Below, piece after piece: positions 1 through 5,197 of a DNA stretch of 5,197 nt. The notes below the pieces were generated by a model. It saw only the letters and a list, made by a program, of their open reading frames with translations, was not told the origin of the DNA and did not search any database. The stretch covers positions 1 through 5,197 of the forward strand of contig CAMWGM010000128.1 in NCBI GenBank assembly GCA_947173755.1, read 5' to 3'. Position 1 is the first letter of the stretch, and each line of letters begins with the position of its first letter. The stretch is from an uncultured Muribaculaceae bacterium (lineage in GTDB: Bacteria; Bacteroidota; Bacteroidia; Bacteroidales; Muribaculaceae). The position numbers and the translations under genes are program-made.

Positions 1-65
1 GACTTATTCATGATTTCATTATTAAAAAGGTATCTAGATGTCTAACACCCGTCTCATGGTATTTG
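1..65. other. Short region downstream of the sirtuin gene, no supported gene
   Basis: This AT-rich stretch follows the sirtuin stop codon on the minus strand. I see no convincing GC-rich hairpin plus T-run, so transcription may continue leftwards out of the window. On the minus strand an ATG at 11-9 begins a reading frame (Met-Asn-Lys) that runs off the edge. It could be the first codons of a fifth operon gene, but three codons prove nothing. Another minus-strand ATG near 57 is closed by a stop after seven codons. Confidence 0.4.
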
Positions 66-911
66 TTACCTCAATAGGGATATAATCTGACTCATGTCCT
101 CGGTAAAGGCAATGGTTCTTCCGGAAATCTCACCCGCGCCATGAGGCCAACCGGAGTTCAGGCGTATTAAAGTCGCATGCTTATCGGTAAAGGTTATCCT
201 TTCAAAGGGATATCTGATAATGGATGGTGTATTCATGCCTACACCCAGTTCAAGTAAGACAAGCCGCGAATTGATGTGTCGTCTGACAAACTGCTCATAT
301 CGTTCGGCTGACTCATGCCAGTTATCATCTTCGACGAAGTATTCATTTATACGTAAATTGACATCCATAGTACCACCACAAACAGGGCAAACAGGAATAT
401 ACTTTGAATCAACGGTCATATCGTGGGCGTGGGCATTTATGGCATTTACAATATCAGTATTATCGTATGTCCTGTTATGACAAGCCACAGAGCATTGCAT
501 CTTGCCATAGTCTCCCTGAACTTCAAAAAGATGGTCGGAGGGAAACCCTGCTTTGCGGAACTGTTCGTCGACATTGGTAGTGATGACAAAAAAGTCTTTT
601 CCTTCCACCAATCGTAACAGTTCTTTATACAGAGGCATATCTTCGCGGCTCAGCAATGTGAACCGGATGTGGCGAGCCCAGCGGGTCCAGCGTTCCTCCT
701 CTGTAGGGAAATCATAGAATCCTGAGGTATAAAGGTCGCTGAAACCATATTTCTGAATATAGTCGGCAAATTCTTTCCGGAACTCAGGTCCGGAATAATC
801 AATTCCGGCCGCTGATGATAATCCTGCTCCCGCACCGATGAGTATTGCGTCAGCTTCTTTTATTTTTTCACGGGCATCTCTAATTCTGTCACTCAAGTTC
901 TTGTCCATCAT
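66..911 (-). CDS. Class M sirtuin (SirTM), predicted protein ADP-ribosyltransferase
   Basis: This 281-residue SIR2-family protein is of usual length for class M sirtuins. Visible in order are the NAD-binding loop GAGAG (26-30), the TTNVDEQ motif (111-117), a FEVQGDYG segment where canonical sirtuins have His in the catalytic position but this one has Gln132, a zinc site made of Cys140, Cys144, Cys175 and Cys178, and a late LELGVGMNTP segment (219-228) typical of the class. The family transfers ADP-ribose from NAD to a protein and shows little deacetylase activity. In Gram-positive pathogens the acceptor is a lipoylated GcvH-like protein. The gene overlaps the end of the macrodomain gene by 23 nt, implying translational coupling. 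Two consecutive ATGs (911 and 908) could both serve as start; the upstream one is used here. The protein is predicted to be cytoplasmic, with no signal peptide. The class call is strong; the acceptor is unknown. Confidence 0.92.
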   Translation of the reverse strand: MMDKNLSDRIRDAREKIKEADAILIGAGAGLSSAAGIDYSGPEFRKEFADYIQKYGFSDLYTSGFYDFPTEEERWTRWARHIRFTLLSREDMPLYKELLRLVEGKDFFVITTNVDEQFRKAGFPSDHLFEVQGDYGKMQCSVACHNRTYDNTDIVNAINAHAHDMTVDSKYIPVCPVCGGTMDVNLRINEYFVEDDNWHESAERYEQFVRRHINSRLVLLELGVGMNTPSIIRYPFERITFTDKHATLIRLNSGWPHGAGEISGRTIAFTEDMSQIISLLR

Positions 912-1689
912 CGTTCAGAAGTTTCTTGTAAATTGCGTAGTCTATATCCTTGAATACGTTGAAAACCACACTTGTCAGTGAGGAATCCGGATTTTCCTTG
1001 AAGTACCGTTTTACCGTAGTTAGAGCGACCTCTGCTGCTTCTTGGTTCGGATAATGGAATTCACCGGTAGATATACAGCAGAAAGCTATGGATGTGAGAC
1101 CGTGTGATTCGGCACATTCAAGACAATTGAGATAGGAGGCTTCGAGCATACTCCTGTCTTTCAGTGTAGGTTCGGCTGTATGGACTATAGGACCCACGGT
1201 ATGGATGACATACTTAGAGGGCAGATTAAATGCATGAGTGATTTCAGCCTCACCTGTTGGTTCAGGACTTTCCTTGCTCAGCATCAGTTTTTCGCATTCC
1301 AGCCTGAGTTGTACGCCGGCGGCGGAATGTATGGCATTGTCGATACATCCGTGTAGTGGGACGAAACATCCGAGCATCTGCGAATTGGCAGCATTCACGA
1401 TGGCATCAGCATTAAGACGTGTAATGTCACCTTGCCACAATATATATCTTCCTTTTCGCGGCAAGGTTTCTATATCAACCACCCCTTTCTCTGCCAGTTG
1501 CTCTTGCAGTTCTTCATCCTGCAATCTAAGCCATTCGTCTGCTATTGGGTGAGGTGGTCTGACGTTCATCAGCGCTCTCAGTAACTTTTGCTTATCCTTG
1601 AGATTCTCAGGGATAGAAATGTTGGCATAGTTCGCGGACTCTGCTTTAAGACCCTCAATTAAAAAATTTAGTCGCTTTTCCCGTATCAT
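889..1689 (-). CDS. Zinc-dependent macrodomain protein-ADP-ribose hydrolase (Zn-Macro)
   Basis: This 266-residue protein has a helical N-terminal extension of about 80 residues, including the LLRALMNVRPP stretch (36-46) shared by the SirTM-linked macrodomains of staphylococci and streptococci. A macrodomain follows: WQGDIT (85-90), IVNAAN (97-102), the zinc-macro signature with Cys108, His113 and Cys115 in GCFVPLHGCIDNAIH (107-121), IHTVGP (162-167), and the ribose-binding loop CISTGEFHYP (205-214). The family removes ADP-ribose placed on protein by the cognate class M sirtuin, with zinc held by the Cys/His/Cys set contributing to catalysis. All expected residues are present, so the enzyme looks active. 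Its ATG overlaps the TGA of the preceding flavin-protein gene (ATGA), and its 3' end overlaps the sirtuin start, placing eraser and writer in one translationally coupled unit. The family call is firm; the substrate is inferred. Confidence 0.92.
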   Translation of the reverse strand: MIREKRLNFLIEGLKAESANYANISIPENLKDKQKLLRALMNVRPPHPIADEWLRLQDEELQEQLAEKGVVDIETLPRKGRYILWQGDITRLNADAIVNAANSQMLGCFVPLHGCIDNAIHSAAGVQLRLECEKLMLSKESPEPTGEAEITHAFNLPSKYVIHTVGPIVHTAEPTLKDRSMLEASYLNCLECAESHGLTSIAFCCISTGEFHYPNQEAAEVALTTVKRYFKENPDSSLTSVVFNVFKDIDYAIYKKLLNDDGQELE

Positions 1690-2084
1690 AGCTCATAATG
1701 TTCAAGCAATGGCGGACGAGGTGTCAGATCATAATAGTCTATTCCCTTTACATCAAGATGGCAATATACCATTGCGTCATAACTCGGATAGAGGTCTGAT
1801 AGAATGGCATTGGTATCGTATATCTCTTTCTGAATATCCACGGGAACATCAAACTTTACATCACCGCTCATTCTGACTGAAATATTATCCTTCATACCGA
1901 GTATCTCGACTGCCGGATTATCCATTAATTGACGGTAAACATCCTTACGTGGTGAGGTTGCAAAGTAAAGTGTGTGTCCTTTGATGAGCATCACCTGAAA
2001 GACGCGCAGACCGGGACGGCCGTTTTCAACCGTCCCGAATGCCACGTCTTTGTATTCTCTAAGAAAATCAAAGGCTTTTTCCAT
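1686..2084 (-). CDS. PNPOx-family split-barrel flavin-binding protein
   Basis: This 132-residue protein matches the short pyridoxamine-phosphate-oxidase-like split-barrel family (general stress protein 26/NimA-like group). An N-terminal helix (residues 1-11) is followed by strands around DVAFGTVENGRPGLRVFQ (13-30), then LYFATSPRKDVYRQL (39-53), DNPAVEIL (55-62) and ISVRMSGDVKF (68-78). These proteins bind FMN or F420-type flavins and reduce or sequester various substrates. True PNPOx is much longer, so vitamin B6 oxidation is unlikely. Its start lies 2 nt after the reductase stop, and its TGA overlaps the macrodomain ATG, so it is embedded in the operon. Plausible roles are a small oxidoreductase or flavin carrier working with the upstream NAD(P)-binding protein. 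The specific reaction cannot be read from sequence. Confidence 0.85.
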   Translation of the reverse strand: MEKAFDFLREYKDVAFGTVENGRPGLRVFQVMLIKGHTLYFATSPRKDVYRQLMDNPAVEILGMKDNISVRMSGDVKFDVPVDIQKEIYDTNAILSDLYPSYDAMVYCHLDVKGIDYYDLTPRPPLLEHYEL

Positions 2085-2086
2085 AA

Positions 2087-2749
2087 TCAGTACGCTACGG
2101 TGAAACGTTCCTTGTGATGTTTTGGGTTCTCGAGTTCATCGACCATTGCCATCGCATAGTCTTCGACTGAGATGAAACTGTCACCATTTTCGTCGACGAG
2201 AAGGTCATCCTTTCCCACACGGTACTTTCCGGTTCGTTCGCCGTATTCCAGATTTCCGAGATTGGCAGCCGGCGAGAGGAAAACCCAGTCGATGTCATTC
2301 TCTTTCGTCAGAGTATTGAGATAGAATTCTCCCAATGACTTCACTCCGGGAATCCATGCATCGGGCAGTGTCCCTGTATCGACAAGACGCAGCCCCGGTT
2401 TTACGAACAAAGTCCCGGCACCACCCACGATGAGCAGACGAGGAACGCCGGATTTCTTGGCTCCTTCGAGGATTTTCGGATAGTTTTTAAGGGTGTCCTC
2501 GTACAGATGCGGATTGTTCCAACCCGGATTGTATGCGCTGACGATGGCATCCTTCCCTTTAGCGTACCTCACTATTACCTCAGGGTCGGTGACATCACCT
2601 TCCACAACTGTGAGATTTGGGTTGGAAATATCTTTCAGTTTGTCGGCATTACGAACGATCGCCGTCACTTTCTCTCCTCTTTCGAGGGCTTCTTTCAGCA
2701 AGGCGCGGCCCACATATCCTGTGGCACCCAAAAGAACAATGTCTTTCAT
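2087..2749 (-). CDS. Atypical SDR / NAD(P)-binding reductase (NmrA/YwnB-like)
   Basis: This 220-residue single-domain Rossmann protein is of the atypical SDR group (COG2910-like, annotated elsewhere as NAD(P)H-binding or NADH-flavin reductase). The dinucleotide loop GATGYVG (8-14) follows the first strand. VVEGDVTD (48-55) is the usual acidic turn after strand 3, and LLIVGGAGT (105-113) and a C-terminal FISVEDYAMAMVDELE (191-206) are typical of the family. The classical SDR YxxxK catalytic pair is not evident, as is usual in this subgroup, so it may reduce flavins or quinone-like compounds or act as a redox-sensing NAD(P) binder. It is the first gene of the operon and faces the HxlR regulator, an arrangement often seen where such regulators control oxidoreductases. 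An A-rich leader precedes the ATG. No signal peptide is seen. The fold is certain; the substrate is not. Confidence 0.87.
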   Translation of the reverse strand: MKDIVLLGATGYVGRALLKEALERGEKVTAIVRNADKLKDISNPNLTVVEGDVTDPEVIVRYAKGKDAIVSAYNPGWNNPHLYEDTLKNYPKILEGAKKSGVPRLLIVGGAGTLFVKPGLRLVDTGTLPDAWIPGVKSLGEFYLNTLTKENDIDWVFLSPAANLGNLEYGERTGKYRVGKDDLLVDENGDSFISVEDYAMAMVDELENPKHHKERFTVAY

Positions 2750-2778
2750 AAGTTTTGTTTTTTAATATTGGTTACTTT

Positions 2779-2802
2779 TTGTTATCTTTGCAAATATAAC
2801 AA
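2779..2802. promoter_or_regulatory. Inverted repeat with abutting opposed -7 elements
   Basis: Twelve-base arms meet without a spacer at 2790/2791, and 11 of 12 pairs are complementary (the mismatch is 2786 against 2795). The left half contains TATCTTTG (2783-2790) and the right half CAAATATA (2791-2798), which reads TATATTTG on the minus strand. Both fit the Bacteroidetes -7 consensus TAnnTTTG. The minus-strand element is the best candidate for the four-gene operon and would give a leader of roughly 35-40 nt. No good -33 TTTG lies at 19-21 nt for either orientation, so the promoter call is tentative. Confidence 0.5.
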
Positions 2803-2834
2803 TAATAATTGAGATATGGTTCATGCCGATTTGG

Positions 2835-2865
2835 TTGATATTCAGTAACATCAATGTTACTATTG
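2835..2865 (+). promoter_or_regulatory. Candidate promoter of the HxlR-family gene
   Basis: TTG at 2835-2837 is separated by 20 nt from TACTATTG at 2858-2865. This resembles the Bacteroidetes -33 TTTG / -7 TAnnTTTG arrangement with one mismatch in the -7 element. Transcription would begin near 2872, about 36 nt before the start codon. The palindrome at 2844-2861 fills the spacer and overlaps the -7 element, as expected for an autorepressed promoter. This is a consensus match only. Confidence 0.45.
2844..2861. promoter_or_regulatory. Perfect 8-bp-arm palindrome, candidate HxlR operator
   Basis: AGTAACAT and ATGTTACT are exact inverted copies separated by the two bases CA. An 18-bp dyad of this form suits a dimeric winged-helix regulator. 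It lies immediately upstream of the regulator gene and inside its best candidate promoter. No T-run follows and the spacer is too short for a stable RNA loop, so a terminator is unlikely. Assignment to the adjacent HxlR protein is by position. Confidence 0.6.
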
Positions 2866-2907
2866 CTCAACTTCAACTCATTCGGTAACAAGAAATAATC
2901 AAAATTT

Positions 2908-3282
2908 ATGAAGAGAACATCGCTCATAGATGCATTCGATCCGAAATGTCCGATCCGTAACATACTTGCCCGATTTTCGGAAAAGTGGGGGTTGCTGGTG
3001 ATCTACAACCTCACTCTTAAGCCGAAGACACGTTTCAACGAACTTAGAAAAGAGATTCCCGACATTTCTGCCCGGATGTTGAGCGCAACGTTAACCACTC
3101 TTGTTGCCGATGGTCTGGTGGAACGTCACTCCTTCAATACTGTTCCCCCTTCGGTGGAATATTCGTTGAGTCCGATAGGTAGGACACTCGTTCCATATCT
3201 GGAGAGCCTGATAGGGTGGGCCAAGGAATATAGCGAACAGATCGTGACTCATCGACTCGAATCTTCGAGACACCGTCGCTGA
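2908..3282 (+). CDS. HxlR/DUF24-family winged-helix transcriptional regulator
   Basis: This 124-residue protein has the typical HxlR length. The family pattern is clear: Cys14-Pro at the N-terminus, then RFSEKWGLLVIYNL (22-35), RFNELRKEIPDISARML (42-58) forming the DNA-recognition helix region, LVADGLVER (65-73) leading into the wing, and EYSLSPIGRTL (84-94) followed by the dimerisation helix with GWAKEY (103-108). Cys14 is the only cysteine and sits where Bacillus YodB/HypR and related proteins carry the redox-reactive cysteine that senses quinones, aldehydes or hypochlorite. It is divergent from the redox/ADP-ribosylation operon and probably controls it and itself through the palindromes in between. 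The ATG follows an A-rich leader without a Shine-Dalgarno sequence. Whether it represses or activates, and the signal it senses, are inferred only. Confidence 0.93.
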   Translation: MKRTSLIDAFDPKCPIRNILARFSEKWGLLVIYNLTLKPKTRFNELRKEIPDISARMLSATLTTLVADGLVERHSFNTVPPSVEYSLSPIGRTLVPYLESLIGWAKEYSEQIVTHRLESSRHRR

Positions 3283-3285
3283 ATG

Positions 3286-3323
3286 TAATAACAGAGCCCG
3301 GCGCAAACCGGACTCTGTTATTA
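3286..3323. terminator. Bidirectional intrinsic terminator between convergent genes
   Basis: A 16-bp stem (3286-3301 with 3308-3323) has a single C/A mismatch (3297 with 3312) and a 6-nt loop (3302-3307). The core is GC-rich and the outer stem consists of AT pairs, TAATAA on one side and TTATTA on the other, which gives a U-containing end in both directions. It starts 4 nt after the regulator stop and 23 nt after the stop of the convergent gene, so it can end both transcripts. Confidence 0.9.
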
Positions 3324-3345
3324 TAATGGATAGTGTGACGACGGA

Positions 3346-5197
3346 TCAGAGTTTCTTGAAGAAGTAGACTTTTGTGGAGTCGGCGGTCGTGAAAGGCACG
3401 TCAGCCTTTACACGGAGCGATTTATTGACAACAGAGGACTCACCAGTGGAAGGATTGTAGGCGGTGACACGATATTTACCTGCCTCGAGCGGAAGATCGA
3501 TATCATTGATGCCTGTGGAATAGATGATGCAGTTGTCAGAATCTCCCAATATCTTGACACCGGCTTTGTCGGTAGGCACAATCTTCATCTTGGCCGCTGC
3601 CGAAAGAAAGTCAGCGTCCTTGACAGGGATATTTGCAAGTGATCCTCCGGCCATGAATACACCCCAACCGACTGCGGGATAATTGAGAGCGTAATAGGTG
3701 ACCGCTTTGTCGGGATACTTGGTGCGATATTCGCTGACTGACTTGTAAGCCTCGTCAAACTTCACCTGACCCACCTTCATCTTGCGCGCGTGCTGACGGG
3801 GCGCGAGGTTTTTGCCACCTTCGGGGGCATAGACACCGTCGGTGTTGTAATGCCAGTAGCGGATATCGATAATGTCGATGAGCGGGGCATACTTTGGATT
3901 GGCAAGGATAGCGTCCTGCACATCTTTCGTGGTACTGAGAGCGATGTTGGCATCTTTGCCGGTTTCCTTCTGCCATGCATCGATCTCGTCGAGCCAGAAT
4001 TCCACGAATTTCTGAGGACCGGTGAATTCGGCGCTGATGAGGTGGACCACGTTTGGATCGTCGGCGAAATTGTCGAGATTCATGCGGATGAAATTCTTGT
4101 GGAGTTCGCGGCGCACGGGATGGTTGACATCATAGAACATATCGGCCACAAAAATGCGTTTGTCACCTGCGAAGGGGACCGGTTCCGGCATGTCGGTCGA
4201 ATTGATGTTGTTGGTCGAACGCCAGGGGGAGTCGACCCAGTGAGCACCCGCCTCGAGGATGTTATGCTGAAAATAGTGTTCGTTGAAGAGCAGACGTCCT
4301 GCCTCGGCACCTTTATCGGCAAATTCACCGAGACGGCTCCAATACCATGCGTTCGGACGTGTGAGATCATATTTGCTCAGGCCGTCCCAGGCGGTGCCTT
4401 CTCCGCTGCGGGCGAATGGCTGCTCATAGAATGGAGCCCAGACATCTCCGTCGCGGCGACGGATACGCTCGTGGTCGTCACGGCGGCGCTCATACCATAG
4501 ACCGTAGTTGTGGTCGAGGACGGTGATATCGTTATCCACCATGAAAGCCACAACTGAGTCGACACGGTCTGTAAGACCGAGACCTTCACGGCCCGGCACG
4601 AAACGTGTCACGTGGGGTTTGGCTTTGGGGAGATAGTTGTAACGGGTCTTGCCGTTCCACCAGGGCACTTCGTGACGTCCGCCTGTCATGACGGCTCCAT
4701 CCATCAGGATGTGACCGTCGGCCACATCGTATTCATGACCCTTAGTTTTTTGCGCAACTGCTTTTACCTGTATGTCATCGACATTCCTGACACCATCGGG
4801 CGAGACCGAGGCAGTGAAGGGTGCGTCGATAATCCATTGCTGCAGGGTAAGGCGCGGTGTGTAGGCCTCCTTTGCCAATTCCATGGCCGCCTCGACAGTC
4901 GGGCTGCTCGTGGCATTGGTATTACGCGGAAGAATGCGTGACTGAGTATCGGCCACATTGCTGCCGATACGGTCGGCGAGCTGGGAATAGAAGAGGCTGC
5001 GGGGTTGAACGTGGTTGTTCGACTGTCCCCACTCACCGTCGCCCGAGAACTGGGCCCAGCATCCGTATGCGATGTTTTTAGCATCGGGAGCCGGTGTGTA
5101 GTTTTCGATCTCGGCGGCTGTGCACTGCCAGAAAGTAGTGTTGGCGGTGTTCCATCCGGCTACGTTCTTAGCCGGACCGCGATTTTTGAATGTAAGT
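3346..5197 (-). CDS. DUF6298-type, TIM-barrel-like glycan-active protein (5' end outside window)
   Basis: The frame is open from the stop at 3346-3348 to the right edge, giving about 616 visible residues, so the gene is partial at its N-terminus. A GTG at 4954-4956 could be taken as a start, but the 80 codons upstream are open and encode protein-like sequence, including GCWAQFSGDGEWGQSNNH and PRSLFYSQLADR, which resembles the DUF6298 module of Bacteroidales secreted proteins. A barrel-like region follows, with WWNGKTRYNYLP, FMVDNDITVLDHNYGLWYERR, HLISAEFTGP (Glu codon at 4027-4029, a candidate acid residue) and IIDIRYWHYN. A C-terminal beta-sandwich (about 3346-3580) ends in YFFKKL and resembles small putative carbohydrate/collagen-binding domains. 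The likely role is a secreted or periplasmic glycoside hydrolase or related polysaccharide enzyme; the substrate is unknown. The signal peptide, if present, is off-window. It is convergent to the regulator and more GC-rich than the operon (for example 4381-4440 is two-thirds G+C against 40% at 361-420). Confidence 0.75.
   Translation of the reverse strand, partial: LTFKNRGPAKNVAGWNTANTTFWQCTAAEIENYTPAPDAKNIAYGCWAQFSGDGEWGQSNNHVQPRSLFYSQLADRIGSNVADTQSRILPRNTNATSSPTVEAAMELAKEAYTPRLTLQQWIIDAPFTASVSPDGVRNVDDIQVKAVAQKTKGHEYDVADGHILMDGAVMTGGRHEVPWWNGKTRYNYLPKAKPHVTRFVPGREGLGLTDRVDSVVAFMVDNDITVLDHNYGLWYERRRDDHERIRRRDGDVWAPFYEQPFARSGEGTAWDGLSKYDLTRPNAWYWSRLGEFADKGAEAGRLLFNEHYFQHNILEAGAHWVDSPWRSTNNINSTDMPEPVPFAGDKRIFVADMFYDVNHPVRRELHKNFIRMNLDNFADDPNVVHLISAEFTGPQKFVEFWLDEIDAWQKETGKDANIALSTTKDVQDAILANPKYAPLIDIIDIRYWHYNTDGVYAPEGGKNLAPRQHARKMKVGQVKFDEAYKSVSEYRTKYPDKAVTYYALNYPAVGWGVFMAGGSLANIPVKDADFLSAAAKMKIVPTDKAGVKILGDSDNCIIYSTGINDIDLPLEAGKYRVTAYNPSTGESSVVNKSLRVKADVPFTTADSTKVYFFKKL

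Larger units (their letters stand above)
2750..2907. promoter_or_regulatory. Divergent promoter/operator region between the redox operon and hxlR-type gene
   Basis: This 158-bp AT-rich intergenic region contains no supported gene. It must hold the promoters for both the leftward operon and the rightward regulator. It includes two inverted repeats (2779-2802 and 2844-2861) and four copies of a GTAAC half-site: 2771-2775 in reverse orientation, 2845-2849 forward, 2856-2860 reverse and 2885-2889 forward. This clustering fits binding by the adjacent winged-helix dimer and autoregulation of both transcription units. Confidence 0.7.

Noticed and set aside
1..65. Possible terminator after the sirtuin gene around the TCTAGA palindrome
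   Set aside because: The pairing arms are only about 4 bp and AT-rich; the nearby T-run alone is not enough.
790..808. Inverted repeat CCGGAAT / ATTCCGG with a 5-nt spacer
   Set aside because: It is inside the sirtuin coding sequence near conserved residues, has no T-run or promoter context, and is short enough to arise by chance.
1238..1552. A 104-codon plus-strand frame opposite the macrodomain gene
   Set aside because: It is a Ser/Cys-rich translation typical of antisense reading; the macrodomain on the minus strand explains the region.
2493..2812. Two plus-strand frames (90 and 101 codons) opposite the reductase start
   Set aside because: They are shadows of the Rossmann-fold gene and run into the AT-rich intergenic region; the products are low-complexity and unlike known proteins.
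2772..2963. A 63-codon minus-strand frame across the intergenic region
   Set aside because: It overlaps the regulator start and both inverted repeats, and its product shows no family features.
3790..4500. A 236-codon plus-strand open frame antisense to the DUF6298-type gene
   Set aside because: It lies fully within a well-supported coding region on the other strand, its translation has no recognisable domain, and long antisense frames are common opposite GC-rich genes.
1..5197. CRISPR array, tRNA/rRNA genes, insertion sequences, toxin-antitoxin or phage genes
   Set aside because: No regularly spaced repeats, structural RNA motifs, transposase or integrase motifs, or terminal repeats were seen on either strand by reading.

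Overview
The window looks like chromosomal DNA of a gut-type Bacteroidales bacterium, possibly Muribaculaceae or a relative. This is inferred from three things: A-rich translation starts without clear Shine-Dalgarno sequences, matches to the Bacteroidetes -7 promoter element (TAnnTTTG), and a DUF6298-type secreted-carbohydrate-enzyme-like gene common in that order. The genus cannot be fixed from the sequence alone.

Layout. Positions 66-2749 (minus strand) hold a compact four-gene operon. In transcription order it encodes an atypical short-chain NAD(P)-binding reductase (2749-2087), a small flavin-binding split-barrel protein of the PNPOx family (2084-1686), a zinc-dependent macrodomain ADP-ribosyl hydrolase (1689-889) and a class M sirtuin (911-66). 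The junctions are a 2-nt gap, a 4-nt ATGA overlap and a 23-nt overlap, so the genes are almost certainly co-transcribed and translationally coupled. A HxlR/DUF24-family regulator with a single cysteine (2908-3282, plus strand) is divergent from the operon. The 158-bp region between them carries two inverted repeats, four GTAAC half-sites and Bacteroidetes-type -7 elements. A strong bidirectional hairpin terminator (3286-3323) separates the regulator from a convergent large gene (3346 to beyond the right edge) that encodes a DUF6298/TIM-barrel-like protein, probably a secreted or periplasmic glycan-active enzyme. That gene looks functionally unrelated.

How the genes may work together. The sirtuin has the SirTM hallmark of Gln in place of the usual catalytic His, and so is expected to transfer ADP-ribose from NAD to a protein rather than deacetylate. 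The zinc macrodomain encoded just upstream is expected to remove that mark. In the known Staphylococcus/Streptococcus version the acceptor is a lipoylated GcvH-like carrier, encoded next to a lipoate ligase. Neither gene is visible here. Instead the pair is fused into an operon with two predicted redox enzymes and faces a HxlR-type, possibly thiol-sensing, regulator. The most interesting reading is a redox-controlled, reversible ADP-ribosylation cassette with an unidentified acceptor. The acceptor may lie to the left of the window, where the sirtuin has no obvious terminator after it.
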